From JAGOEY01 sp017997515 (GTDB lineage: Bacteria > Pseudomonadota > Gammaproteobacteria > Burkholderiales > Burkholderiaceae_C): DNA of 64,000 bases. The DNA lies in NCBI GenBank assembly GCA_026314275.1, contig CP111109.1:2294001-2358000 (forward strand). Direction: 5' to 3'. Positions 1 to 9,058 of the stretch are shown one piece after another (the stretch's first letter is position 1; each line of letters opens with the position of its first letter). Position numbers and translations under genes: made by a program. The notes beneath the pieces were generated by a model that saw only the letters and a list, made by a program, of their open reading frames with translations, was not told the DNA's origin and did no database searches.

Positions 1-268
1 GTTGGCGGTGCTCTTGCGCCGACTGGCGCGCCGCCTCGCCAAAGCGCAATACCTCGGGTTCGATCTTCAGCACCTCGGCCAGCGTGATCAATTTGTCTTG
101 CCCGGGAATCGATTCGCCGCGCAACCAGCGCGACACCGCCTGAAACGTCACCGACCGGCCCCAGTAGTGCGTGTTGAAGAGGTTGAGCAGCACGCCCGGG
201 CGTGCTTCCAAGCCTGCAGCCAGCATGGCGGCGCGCAAACGCTCGGCAAATTCCAACTTTTGATCCAT
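1..268 (-). CDS. XRE-type helix-turn-helix regulator, N-terminal part (cut by window edge)
   Basis: The gene starts at an ATG at 268 and runs off the left edge; 89 residues are visible. Residues about 30-65 read as a helix-turn-helix (VTFQAVSRWLRGESIP followed by a helix of the LITLAEVLKI type), as in small XRE/Cro regulators of betaproteobacteria. It is divergent from the methyltransferase gene, with a 122-bp AT-rich spacer holding regularly spaced ATTGAA repeats. This is the layout expected of a controller of a restriction-modification locus. The regulatory role is inferred from position. The C-terminus lies outside the window, so a longer sensor domain cannot be excluded. Confidence 0.7.
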   Translation of the reverse strand, partial: MDQKLEFAERLRAAMLAAGLEARPGVLLNLFNTHYWGRSVTFQAVSRWLRGESIPGQDKLITLAEVLKIEPEVLRFGEAARQSAQEHRQ

Positions 269-287
269 GCCGGGACGTTAAATTTCT

Positions 288-358
288 GTTCAATTTTCAT
301 TGAACATCGTGTTGTACTATCAATTGAATTTTCTATTGAACTTTTGATTGAATCAGGC
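288..358. promoter_or_regulatory. 12-bp-spaced ATTGAA repeat array, putative operator
   Basis: The hexamer ATTGAA occurs at 299, 323, 335 and 347, that is at 12-bp intervals with one degenerate unit (GTTGTA) at 311. The first copy is also the right arm of an inverted repeat, GTTCAAT-TTTC-ATTGAAC (288-305). The array fills the AT-rich spacer between the divergent XRE gene and the methyltransferase gene, and overlaps a plausible promoter (TTGTAC near 312, TATTGA near 334). It is most simply read as binding sites for the neighbouring XRE protein. No other function is evident. Confidence 0.5.
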
Positions 359-390
359 GCTGCCTTGGCTGTGTTTGGTTGCCGCACCCG

Positions 391-2433
391 ATGCCCAAAT
401 CCCTGCTCGAACAACTCCCCGAAATCGTCGCCAACGGGCGCAAAGAAGCCGAGAAGATTCTGGAAGGGCTGGAAAGCCGCCAGCGTGTGCGCCTGCAGAC
501 GCGTGAAGTGGTGTTGCCCGCCAAAGACAGTGCTGCCAGCGACTGGATTACGGCCCAGGCCCGCGCCGATCGGCGTGAGGTGTTTGCGCCAGGGCAGGGC
601 AGCTTGGTGGAGAGTGCGCAGCCCATGCTGGGGGCTGCAGGCCCGGTTCCCCCCGAACCTGTTGACGCTTGGACTAACCGCTTGATCTACGGCGACAACC
701 TGCTTGCGATGGCCGCCCTGCTGGCAGGTGACGAACACACGCCCAGCCTGCGCGGCAAAGTGGATTTGATCTACATCGATCCGCCCTTTGACAGCAAGGC
801 CGACTACCGCACCAAGGTGGTTTTGCCAGGGGTGGAGCTGGAGCAAAAACCGTCCGTCATCGAGCAGTTTGCGTATTCGGATACGTGGAGTGATGGCACA
901 GCGTCGTATCTGGCGATGATCACGCCGCGGTTGATCCTGATGCGGGAGTTGTTGGCGGATACGGGCAGCATTTATGTGCATCTGGATTGGCATGTGGGGC
1001 ATTACGTGAAGCTGGTCATGGATGAGGTGTTTGGGAAACGGAACTTCCGCAATGAAATTGTTTGGCACTACTCCGGTTGGAACAAGCAGCTTCAATCAAG
1101 TTTTGAAAAGCGGCACGACACGCTCTTTCTTTATGGAAAATCAGACCTGCAGTACTTCGCCTCGTACTTTGAAAAGTGGGAGTCCAAAGAGGAATACGTA
1201 AAGAAACGCAAACAGAAAATTCACTTTGAATCAGACGGGCGCGACTACGTGCTCTCAGACGCGGGAAATGGAGAACGAATCAAGCGTTATCTGGATGAAG
1301 TCATGCTGGAAGGTGTCGTAGTTGATGACGTATGGCACATCGACAAATTGAATAACTCGGCCAAGGAGTCGGTGGGCTACTCCACTCAAAAGACGAAGGA
1401 GCTTCTCCGGCGCGTTTTACAGGCCTCTTGTCCCGAAGGTGGGTTGGTCGCTGACTTCTTTGGTGGTTCAGGGACCACGGCGGCGACAGCGGAAGATCTT
1501 GGTCTCAACTGGGTCACCTCTGACCTGGGCAAGCCCGCCACGATGATCATGCGCAAGCGCCTGATCGACCAAGATGCTAAGCCCTTCCTATACCAGGCCA
1601 TCGGGGACTACCAGATTGAAGCCGCCAAGGTCACATTGGGGCGCGACTTTCGCATCGGTGACCTGTCGGCCATCGTGCTCTCGCTCTATGGCGCGCTGCC
1701 GTTGCCGTCGGATGTGAACCCTCAACGCAACCTGGGGCAGATAGCGGGCGTGGACTTTGGCGGCCGACGCGGCAGCAAGACGCTGGTGCTGGCCGATTCA
1801 CCCAACAAACTCACCGGCACGGCCATGCTCAAAAAAGCCATCGCCCAGCGCGACAACCTGCTGGGCGGCTGGGACAGGGTGGTGGTGCTGGGCTGGAACT
1901 TTGAGCCATCCATTGGCGAGACCATCACCGCGCTGAACGATGACCGGCTTGAAGTGCTGGTGATTCCGCCTGATCTGCTGGACCGGCTGAAGAAAAAGGG
2001 CGGTGTGGAAAAGCTGCGTGGGCAGGTGCGCTTCTCATCGCTGCAGTACCTGACGCTGCACCCCATCCAACGCGAAGTGCGCGACAACGATGAAACACTG
2101 ACGGTGCGGCTGAAGAACTATGTACTGCTGTCCCCCGAAGCCATCAACCTCGACGACGCCAACCGCGCCAAGCTGCAAGAGGTTGCCAACCGCGAGCCGC
2201 TGGCCCTGATCGAATACTGGGCGGTGGACCCGGACTACGACGGCCAGGTGTTTCGCTCAGTCTGGCAGGACTACCGGGGCAACACGGCCAACGACACCGA
2301 CGCGCTGCGTGTGGTGACGCAGGCCGTAGTGACCACCTCCGTCAAAAACGGCTCACGCAAGGTGTGTGTGCGGGTGGTGGATTTGTTTGGGTTTGAGGCG
2401 GAAGTGGTAACGACCATGGGAGTGGAACCATGA
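391..2433 (+). CDS. Site-specific DNA adenine methyltransferase, type III Mod-like
   Basis: This is a 680-residue beta-class amino-methyltransferase: catalytic motif IV (YIDPPF, around residue 130) precedes the SAM-binding motif I (DFFGGSGTTA, around residue 355). The segment between them, where the target-recognition domain should lie (about residues 220-335), is visibly richer in A/T than the flanks, suggesting exchange of specificity. The C-terminal 250 residues form an extra domain I do not recognise. ATG 391 is chosen; an in-frame TTG lies 12 bp upstream. The stop overlaps the next start (ATGA at 2430). With the downstream Res this looks like a type III or type III-like restriction-modification system. 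The recognition site cannot be read from the sequence. Confidence 0.85.
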   Translation: MPKSLLEQLPEIVANGRKEAEKILEGLESRQRVRLQTREVVLPAKDSAASDWITAQARADRREVFAPGQGSLVESAQPMLGAAGPVPPEPVDAWTNRLIYGDNLLAMAALLAGDEHTPSLRGKVDLIYIDPPFDSKADYRTKVVLPGVELEQKPSVIEQFAYSDTWSDGTASYLAMITPRLILMRELLADTGSIYVHLDWHVGHYVKLVMDEVFGKRNFRNEIVWHYSGWNKQLQSSFEKRHDTLFLYGKSDLQYFASYFEKWESKEEYVKKRKQKIHFESDGRDYVLSDAGNGERIKRYLDEVMLEGVVVDDVWHIDKLNNSAKESVGYSTQKTKELLRRVLQASCPEGGLVADFFGGSGTTAATAEDLGLNWVTSDLGKPATMIMRKRLIDQDAKPFLYQAIGDYQIEAAKVTLGRDFRIGDLSAIVLSLYGALPLPSDVNPQRNLGQIAGVDFGGRRGSKTLVLADSPNKLTGTAMLKKAIAQRDNLLGGWDRVVVLGWNFEPSIGETITALNDDRLEVLVIPPDLLDRLKKKGGVEKLRGQVRFSSLQYLTLHPIQREVRDNDETLTVRLKNYVLLSPEAINLDDANRAKLQEVANREPLALIEYWAVDPDYDGQVFRSVWQDYRGNTANDTDALRVVTQAVVTTSVKNGSRKVCVRVVDLFGFEAEVVTTMGVEP

Positions 2434-3122
2434 CCGCCTACTGCGACATCTATAGCGATCTGCCAACACGCGTGTACGAGGTGTGGCAGCGCACAAAAGG
2501 GCAAACAAGCAGCAGTCAAAAAGACTTGTCTGTTACGGCCATGTTGATGGCTGCCGCAGCTGGTTTGGCCATGCCTTTTGAAAACTTGAAAGATGAAGGA
2601 ATTGGCAATGGCAATAAGTGGAACGCGCATCCTATGTTTCACAGCGCGAAGCAAAGTGTGTACCAAGCAGTTCTAAAGAGTTGTGACGATTTCTTCAAAC
2701 AACCCCTCAATGCTTGCCATGGTCTTGGAGCTGCCGTTTTAATGCAATGTCAGGAATTGAGAGGCATCAGGGTCGCAGCTACAGCAGGACAAGGTGACGC
2801 TTCCATGGATACCGCCAAGTACGACGTTCGATTCGCCCTCAAGATACTGCGCAATGCATTGGCACATAACAACATCTTGTCGATTCCTGATTCTGGTGAA
2901 ATAGAAAAGCTGGCCTTCTTCTCAATAAGCAATTGGTGTCCGATAAAGAGTCAGGGGGAAGGCTGGAATGTGCTCATCATTCCTGTGCAATCTTTTGAGG
3001 TATTCCTGAATAATTGGTTTGAACTTCTGAGGCCTGCCGGTGGCACGCAAGGAGCTGCATTGGCATTTGCTGGGGAGGTGCCGCCAAGTCGTTCACGGAT
3101 TCAGGGTGTGAAAAATGACTGA
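2430..3122 (+). CDS. Small protein with HEPN-like R-N-x3-H motif, between mod and res
   Basis: The protein has 230 residues and I recognise no named family. It is mostly helical in character and contains ILRNALAHNN at about residues 139-148. R141-N142-A-L-A-H146 matches the Rx4-6H signature, with a polar residue after Arg, that marks HEPN ribonucleases. It overlaps the methyltransferase by 4 bp (ATGA) and the res gene by 8 bp, so all three are probably co-translated. Its base composition is more AT-rich than either neighbour, which suggests separate acquisition. By position it may be an effector or accessory of the restriction system. The HEPN assignment rests on this one motif and the small size. 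Confidence 0.5.
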   Translation: MTAYCDIYSDLPTRVYEVWQRTKGQTSSSQKDLSVTAMLMAAAAGLAMPFENLKDEGIGNGNKWNAHPMFHSAKQSVYQAVLKSCDDFFKQPLNACHGLGAAVLMQCQELRGIRVAATAGQGDASMDTAKYDVRFALKILRNALAHNNILSIPDSGEIEKLAFFSISNWCPIKSQGEGWNVLIIPVQSFEVFLNNWFELLRPAGGTQGAALAFAGEVPPSRSRIQGVKND

Positions 3123-6078
3123 CGATCACGCCCCCCTCGCACTTTCTACAGCTCTCACCGCCAAAACCCGCGCTCTTTGCCTGGGCCTTGAATCCGGCGC
3201 TGCCGACCTGCTCGACCTCGTCACGCCCACCACCGCCGAGCTGCTGCAATGGTGGTTCGGCCAGGACATGGTGGACACACGCGCTGGGTTGAACTTCCAC
3301 GCCGGGCAAAAGCAGGCCATCCTGAATGCCATCGTGGCGCACGAGGTGCTGGGCTCAGCCACGCTGCTGGATTTGTACCAGCAGGCCGCGCCCGATGCGC
3401 TGCTGGTGGGTACCCGGCTGGCCGAGGTGTCGGCAGCCAAACACGCACACCCCAAATACTGCTTCAAGATGGCCACCGGCACGGGCAAGACCTGGGTGCT
3501 GCAGGCGCTGATGATTTGGCAGCTGCTCAACAAAACAGCCGCAGCGACCGAGGGGCTGGACGACGCACGGTTTACGCGCCAGTTCATGGTGGTGGCCCCG
3601 GGCTTGATCGTGTACGAGCGGTTGTTGGACGCGTTCTGCGGCAAGCTGGTGGCGGGTGGCAATGGCACGCGTGATTTCGCAACGTCTGATGTATCGCTTT
3701 TTGCCGACCTGTTTATCCCCGAAGCACACCGTGAAGCCGTGTTTGCCTTTGTGCGCGGCAACGTCTGCAGCAAGAACGAGATTGGCCTGAAGGCCACCGG
3801 CAACGGCATGATCGCCATCACCAACTGGCATCTGCTGGCCGAGGGTGATGTGCCGGAGGATGTGGAAGAGATCGAGGCACTTGGCGCGCCGCTGGCCGCG
3901 CACGATGTGGTGGCCGCCGTGCTGCCGCTGATGCCGGGCCGCGCCACAGGCAACAGCCTGGATGTGCTGGACCGGCGTTATGCGCGGGGCAATGTACTGG
4001 AGTATCTGGCGGGGCTGCCCGAGCTGATGGTGTTCAACGACGAGGCGCACCATATCCACTCCTTTTTGCGCGAGGGCGAAACCACCGAAGTGGAGTGGCA
4101 AAAGAGCCTGTCGCGTATTGCCGAGCCCAAGGGGCGGCGTTTTGTGCAGGTGGACTTTTCGGCCACGCCCTACAACGACGTGGGCAGTGGCAAGAACAAG
4201 AAGAAGCTCTACTTTCCGCACATCATCACGGACTTCGACCTGCAAAGCGCCATGCGCGCCGGGCTGGTGAAGTCGCTGGTGCTGGACCGGCGCAAAGAGA
4301 TTGGTGCACTGCCTTTGGAGTTCAAGGCCGAGCGTGATGAATCTGGCAACCCGGCTTTGAGCGAGGGCCAGCGGGTGATGCTGCGCGCGGGTCTGAAGAA
4401 GCTGCGCAAGCTGGAGGCCGACTTTGCCAGGATTGACCCCACGCGCCACCCCAAGATGCTGGTGGTGTGTGAAGACACCACGGTGTCGCCACTGGTGGCT
4501 GCATTCCTGCAAGAGCAGGAGGGGCTGCAAGACGACGAGGTGATGACCATCGACTCCGGCAAAAAGGCCGAGCTGGGTGAGAAAGACTGGGCCCCCGTGC
4601 GCGAACGCCTGTTCAGCGTGGACCGGCATGCCACGCCGCGTGTGATTGTCAGTGTGCTGATGCTGCGCGAGGGTTTTGACGTGAACAATATCTGCGTCAT
4701 CGTGCCGCTGCGTTCGTCGCAAGCGCAAATTCTGCTGGAGCAGACCATTGGCCGGGGCCTGCGGCTGATGTGGCGCGATACCGAATACAACGACCTTAAA
4801 CGCGAGAACCGCGAACGCATCAGCGCGGGCCAAGAGCCGGGCAGCCTGCTGGACGTGCTCTCCATCGTGGAGCACCCGGCGTTCCAGTCGTTTTATGACG
4901 ACTTGCTGAAAGAAGGCCTGGCGGGCACCACCAGCGAAGAAATGGACGACACATCCAGCACAGGCGACGTGATGGCGGCAGAGCTGCGCGAAGGCTTCCG
5001 GGAGTTTGATTTCGGCATCCCCTTCATCCTGCGCGAGGCCGACGAGTTGCGCGACCATGCGGCCCTGGACGTGGCAACGCTGCCTGCATTCACCGCCATG
5101 GCCCGCGCGCAGCTGGCGGCCCTGCTGGGCAAGGGCGACACCTTCATCTCGCAAGACCTGCAAAGCGCCACGCTGTTTGGCGACTACAGGGTGGACGGTG
5201 CGGTGATGAACGTGGCGGGCTACAACGACTACCTGGCCCGGCTCACACGCCGCATCAGCCAGGCGCTGAGCGAGCCGCTGCCGCGTGGCAACAGAATAGC
5301 CACACACCTGGCCAAGCCGTATTTGCAGGTGAACACGGCCGACCTGACCGGTTGGCTGGATGACTACATCTGGACGCAGCTCTTCGGTGAAGCCTTCAAC
5401 CCGCTGGATGAAGACGGTGGCGATGATGGTGGTGAAAATTGGCGCTTGCTGTTGCTCCAGCCGGTGATGGACCACATCACCAAGGTGTTTGCGGTGGCGC
5501 TGCTGGACGCCGAGCAGAAGCACTCGACCGGCCAAACCGAGGTCCACACGCGGCAACTGTCCGAAGTGCCGCAGCTGATGGTGCGCGAAGCCCACTCGGT
5601 GCCAGTGTCCAAGTGCATCTACACCCGGCTGGGTTGGCCCGCACGCAACGGCGGGCTTGAAAAGGCTTTTATCTACTGGGCACAGGCCGATGCGCAGGTG
5701 CACGCCTTTTGCAAGATCAGCGAAAACCGCCACACCTTTGCGCGGCTGCGTTATGTGAAAGACGACGGTCTGCCCGCCTTCTATTCACCCGACTTTCTGG
5801 TGCGCACTGCCGACGCCATCTACCTGGTGGAGACCAAGGCACAGCAGCAGACCATTCATCCCAACGTGCAACGCAAACTCAAGGCGGCGGTGGGCTGGTG
5901 TGACCGCATCAATGCGCTGGAGCCCGAGCATCGCAACGGTTTGCCATGGCATTACGTGCTGTTGGCCGAGAGCGTGGTGCACGAGTGGCAGGCCAAGGGC
6001 GCGCATCTGGCGGAGCTGCTGGGTTTTGCGCGGCTGCGGCCCCTGGCCAACGCGTCTTTGCAAGAGCGCCTGATTTGA
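3115..6078 (+). CDS. Type III-like restriction endonuclease Res subunit (helicase-nuclease)
   Basis: A 987-residue superfamily 2 helicase with a C-terminal nuclease. Walker A (ATGTGKT) lies near residue 120, the DEAH box (D309-E-A-H312) follows, and then a SATP motif III. A VI-type motif (QTIGRGLRL) begins near residue 543. A PD-(D/E)xK nuclease is indicated by PDFLVR (D893) and VETKA (E906, K908). This order is that of type III Res subunits, which translocate or switch on DNA and cleave after meeting another complex. It is encoded directly after the methyltransferase and HEPN-like genes, with an 8-bp overlap. All key motifs look intact. Confidence 0.88.
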   Translation: MTDDHAPLALSTALTAKTRALCLGLESGAADLLDLVTPTTAELLQWWFGQDMVDTRAGLNFHAGQKQAILNAIVAHEVLGSATLLDLYQQAAPDALLVGTRLAEVSAAKHAHPKYCFKMATGTGKTWVLQALMIWQLLNKTAAATEGLDDARFTRQFMVVAPGLIVYERLLDAFCGKLVAGGNGTRDFATSDVSLFADLFIPEAHREAVFAFVRGNVCSKNEIGLKATGNGMIAITNWHLLAEGDVPEDVEEIEALGAPLAAHDVVAAVLPLMPGRATGNSLDVLDRRYARGNVLEYLAGLPELMVFNDEAHHIHSFLREGETTEVEWQKSLSRIAEPKGRRFVQVDFSATPYNDVGSGKNKKKLYFPHIITDFDLQSAMRAGLVKSLVLDRRKEIGALPLEFKAERDESGNPALSEGQRVMLRAGLKKLRKLEADFARIDPTRHPKMLVVCEDTTVSPLVAAFLQEQEGLQDDEVMTIDSGKKAELGEKDWAPVRERLFSVDRHATPRVIVSVLMLREGFDVNNICVIVPLRSSQAQILLEQTIGRGLRLMWRDTEYNDLKRENRERISAGQEPGSLLDVLSIVEHPAFQSFYDDLLKEGLAGTTSEEMDDTSSTGDVMAAELREGFREFDFGIPFILREADELRDHAALDVATLPAFTAMARAQLAALLGKGDTFISQDLQSATLFGDYRVDGAVMNVAGYNDYLARLTRRISQALSEPLPRGNRIATHLAKPYLQVNTADLTGWLDDYIWTQLFGEAFNPLDEDGGDDGGENWRLLLLQPVMDHITKVFAVALLDAEQKHSTGQTEVHTRQLSEVPQLMVREAHSVPVSKCIYTRLGWPARNGGLEKAFIYWAQADAQVHAFCKISENRHTFARLRYVKDDGLPAFYSPDFLVRTADAIYLVETKAQQQTIHPNVQRKLKAAVGWCDRINALEPEHRNGLPWHYVLLAESVVHEWQAKGAHLAELLGFARLRPLANASLQERLI

Positions 6079-6090
6079 TGGATTCTTAAG

Positions 6091-6147
6091 AAAAATCGGG
6101 CTTCTGCGCAGGTGGGGCGTTGGCTTCAAGCTATCAAATAAGGAGCA
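6091..6147 (-). repeat. R1 dispersed repeat copy
   Basis: This is an R1 family copy in the short gap between the convergent res and thiolase genes. It shows the typical order GGCTTCTGCGC, then a GC-rich core, then CAAGCTATCAAAT. Other copies are listed separately. Confidence 0.6.
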
Positions 6148-6158
6148 TTTGTTTTGCT

Positions 6159-7343
6159 TCATGCAACCTGGTACAGCGTCACCACACACGCGCCACCCAG
6201 CCCCAGGTTGTGCTGCAAGGCCGTACGCGCCCCAGGCACCTGGCGTTGCTCCGCCGTGCCGCGCAGCTGGTGGGTCAGCTCGTAACATTGCGCCAGGCCG
6301 GTGGCGCCCAGCGGGTGGCCTTTGGACAGCAGGCCGCCGGACGGGTTGGTAACGACCTTGCCACCGTAGGTGTTGTCGCCTGCATCAATAAATGCCGCCG
6401 CTTCGCCCGGTGCACACAGGCCGATGGCTTCGTAGGTGATCAATTCGTTCTGCGCAAAACAGTCGTGTAGTTCGACCACGTCCAGATCCGCTGGGTCCAC
6501 ACCGGCTTGCTCGTACACGCGCTGGGCGGCGGTTTGACTCATGCTGTAACCCACGAGGTTCATCATGTCGTGGCTCTCGAACGCGTCGGGCTTGTCGGTG
6601 GTCATGGCCTGCGCAGCGATGAAGACGTCAGTGCGTAAACCATGGCGCTTGGCAAATGCTTCGGGCACCAGCAGCGCCGCCGCTGAGCCACAGGTGGGCG
6701 GGCAGGCCATCAGGCGGGTGAGTACGCCGGGCCAGAGCATGGGGGCTTTCATCACGTCGTCCACCGACAGCTCCTTGCGCAGCAGGGCCAGCGGGTTGCG
6801 CGACGCGTGGCGGCTGGCCTTGGCGCGCACCTTGGCGAAAGACTCCAGCGGCGTGCCGTACTTCTGCATGTGGCTCAGGCCCGCGCCGCCAAAGTAGCGC
6901 AAGGCGAGTGGCAGCTCGGGCATACCTACCAGCGCGGCCGCTTCGCGGTCGAAGTCCTCGAACGGGCTGGGCCGGTCGTTGAACATGGTGCCGATGGCAC
7001 CCGGGTTCATCTGCTCAAAACCCAGCGCCAGCACACAGTCCACCGCGCCACTCTCGACCGCCTGCCGCGCCAGAAAGAGTGCGGTGGAGCCGGTGGAGCA
7101 GTTGTTGTTGACGTTGACGATGGGGATGCCCGTCATGCCCACGCCGTACAGCGCCTTTTGCCCGGCGGTCGAGTCGCCGTAGACGTAGCCCACATAGGCC
7201 TGCTGTACCAGCTCATACCCCACGCCCGCGTCAGTCAGCGCCAGCCGTGTGGCCTGGGCGGCCATGTCAGGGTAGGGCGCGTTGGCACCGGGTTTGACGA
7301 ACGGGATCATGCCGACGCCTGCGATAAATGCCTTGTTTGCCAT
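6159..7343 (-). CDS. Thiolase-family protein (acetyl-CoA acetyltransferase / lipid-transfer type)
   Basis: A 394-residue thiolase fold. The N-terminal half carries the nucleophilic cysteine in NNNCSTGSTA (Cys82), and the C-terminal half has the GHPLGATG histidine motif. The overall pattern (no classical third CxG motif, conserved VVELHDCFAQNE) resembles the SCP-x/lipid-transfer branch acting on acyl-CoA substrates, not PhaA/AtoB. The exact substrate is unknown. The ATG at 7343 is chosen because AGGAGA lies just upstream; a longer frame upstream has no such signal. It is transcribed in the same direction as amn, with a 49-bp gap. Confidence 0.8.
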   Translation of the reverse strand: MANKAFIAGVGMIPFVKPGANAPYPDMAAQATRLALTDAGVGYELVQQAYVGYVYGDSTAGQKALYGVGMTGIPIVNVNNNCSTGSTALFLARQAVESGAVDCVLALGFEQMNPGAIGTMFNDRPSPFEDFDREAAALVGMPELPLALRYFGGAGLSHMQKYGTPLESFAKVRAKASRHASRNPLALLRKELSVDDVMKAPMLWPGVLTRLMACPPTCGSAAALLVPEAFAKRHGLRTDVFIAAQAMTTDKPDAFESHDMMNLVGYSMSQTAAQRVYEQAGVDPADLDVVELHDCFAQNELITYEAIGLCAPGEAAAFIDAGDNTYGGKVVTNPSGGLLSKGHPLGATGLAQCYELTHQLRGTAEQRQVPGARTALQHNLGLGGACVVTLYQVA

Positions 7344-7392
7344 GTTGTCTCCTGGAGTGTCGCCCGCTGGTCTGCGCCAGGTGTGTTGGCTG

Positions 7393-8874
7393 TTATTGAA
7401 ACGCCACTTCCGCAAAACTGCGCAGCTTGCGGCTGTGCAGCTTGCCGGTGCCGCCGGTTCGCAGAATCTCCACCGCACGCATGCCAATGCGCAGATGCTG
7501 GTCGATCCGCTCGCGGTAGAAATGGTTGGCCATGCCGGGCAGTTTGATCTCGCCGTGCAGCGGTTTGTCGCTCACACACAGCAGCGTGCCGTAGGGCACC
7601 CGGAAGCGGAAGCCGTTGGCGGCGATGGTGGCACTTTCCATGTCCAGCGCCACGGCGCGGCTCTGGCTGAAGCGGCGCTGGGGGGTGTTGTCGGGCAGCA
7701 GCTCCCAGTTGCGGTTGTCGGTGCTGGCCACGGTGCCGGTGCGCATGATGCGTTTCAGGTCGGCCCCGTCCATACCCGCGACGTCGGCCACCGCACGCTC
7801 CAGTGCCAGCTGGATTTCCGCCAGCGCAGGAATGGGCACCCACAGCGGCAGTTCTTCGTCCAGCACATGGTCTTCACGCACATAGGCGTGGGCCAGCACG
7901 TAGTCGCCGAGCTGCTGGCTGTTGCGCAGGCCCGCGCAGTGGCCCAGCATCATCCAAGCATGGGGGCGCAACACGGCCACGTGGTCGGTGATGGTTTTGG
8001 CGTTGCTGGGGCCGACACCAATGTTGACCATGGTGGTGCCGCTGCGGTCGGCACGCATCAGGTGGTAGCCGGGCATTTGCGGCAGGCGGGGCGGCGCGGC
8101 ACCCAACTCGTCGCCGGGCAATGCGGGCAGGCCCACGCGGCGGGTGACGACGTTGCCGGGTTCGACAAAGGCGGTGTATTCGCTGTCCGGGTTGGCCATC
8201 TCGGCATGGCCCAGGCGCACAAATTCGTCGATGTAGAACTGGTAGTTGGTGAACAGCACAAAGTTCTGGAACCACTCGGGTGCGGTGCCGGTGTAGTGGC
8301 GCAGGCGGTGCAGCGAGTAGTCCACACGCGGCGCGGTGAACAGCGACAGCGGCTGCGCTTCGCCGGGTTTGGCCGTCCAGGTGCCGTTGGCAATACCGTC
8401 GTCCATGGCGGCCAGGTCGGGCAGGTCAAACGTGTCGCGCATCAGCATACGGCGCTCGGGGCTCAGGCTGCCTTCGATGTGGTCGTGCTCGGCAAACGAG
8501 AAGTGGATCGGGATCGGCAGCGTGCTGGTGCCCACCTCGATCTCGCCGCCGTGGTTCTTTAGCAGCAGGCGGAACTGTTCGGCGTAGTAGTTGCCGTACA
8601 GGTCGGGCCGCGTCAGAGTCGTCTCAAAGCGGCCCGGCCCCTCGACAAAACCATAGGCCAGCGAGGACGCAGCGCGTGCCACGGTTTCGGTGTGGATACG
8701 CACAAACGGGTAACACGCACGCACATGGCCGGGCAGCGATTCCCCGGCCACAAAACGCTGCATGGCGCTGCGCAGGTGGCCCAGGCTGTTGTTGTAGATG
8801 GCCTGCACCTGCGCCAGCGCGGCGGCGGGGTCGGTGTAGCTGGTGGGGGCGATGAAGGGAGGAAGGTATGGCAT
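7393..8874 (-). CDS. amn: AMP nucleosidase
   Basis: A 493-residue protein, close to the roughly 484 residues of E. coli Amn. It hydrolyses AMP to adenine and ribose 5-phosphate in purine turnover. The N-terminal Amn-specific domain is followed by the nucleoside-phosphorylase fold, with GPSNAKTITDHVAVLRP and a WMMLGHCAGLR stretch typical of Amn. ATG 8874 (MPYLPPF) is taken as the start; upstream codons in the same frame lack similarity to the family. It lies upstream of the thiolase gene on the same strand, but no functional link is obvious. Confidence 0.9.
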   Translation of the reverse strand: MPYLPPFIAPTSYTDPAAALAQVQAIYNNSLGHLRSAMQRFVAGESLPGHVRACYPFVRIHTETVARAASSLAYGFVEGPGRFETTLTRPDLYGNYYAEQFRLLLKNHGGEIEVGTSTLPIPIHFSFAEHDHIEGSLSPERRMLMRDTFDLPDLAAMDDGIANGTWTAKPGEAQPLSLFTAPRVDYSLHRLRHYTGTAPEWFQNFVLFTNYQFYIDEFVRLGHAEMANPDSEYTAFVEPGNVVTRRVGLPALPGDELGAAPPRLPQMPGYHLMRADRSGTTMVNIGVGPSNAKTITDHVAVLRPHAWMMLGHCAGLRNSQQLGDYVLAHAYVREDHVLDEELPLWVPIPALAEIQLALERAVADVAGMDGADLKRIMRTGTVASTDNRNWELLPDNTPQRRFSQSRAVALDMESATIAANGFRFRVPYGTLLCVSDKPLHGEIKLPGMANHFYRERIDQHLRIGMRAVEILRTGGTGKLHSRKLRSFAEVAFQ

Positions 8875-8977
8875 ATGCCATCTATTGTGCAGTGCCGCAC
8901 GGACGTGTGTGTGACGGCTGCTTTCCCTCTGTGCCACCCATCGCGACACGGCGCTTGAAACTGTCGCGACCAAAGCC

Positions 8978-9058
8978 AGGGATACCGCGGATCTGGCTTT
9001 GCCAGGCCGCTGGTATCGCCCCCTTGAGGGGGAAGCGCCAAAGGCGTTTCGGGGGTGT
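8978..9058. repeat. R2 dispersed GC-rich repeat copy
   Basis: Intergenic repeat with a CGCGGATCTGGCTTTGCCAG hairpin, a CCCCCTTGAGGGGG palindrome and a terminal CGGGGGTGTT. Related copies lie near 19722, 23248, 28190 and 31078. Some may act as bidirectional terminators, but that is inference. Confidence 0.6.

Noticed and set aside
3355..5733. Very long open frame on the minus strand (792 codons) opposite res
   Set aside because: It is a product of GC-rich third positions in res. It has low-complexity His/Gln/Arg composition and no recognisable domain.
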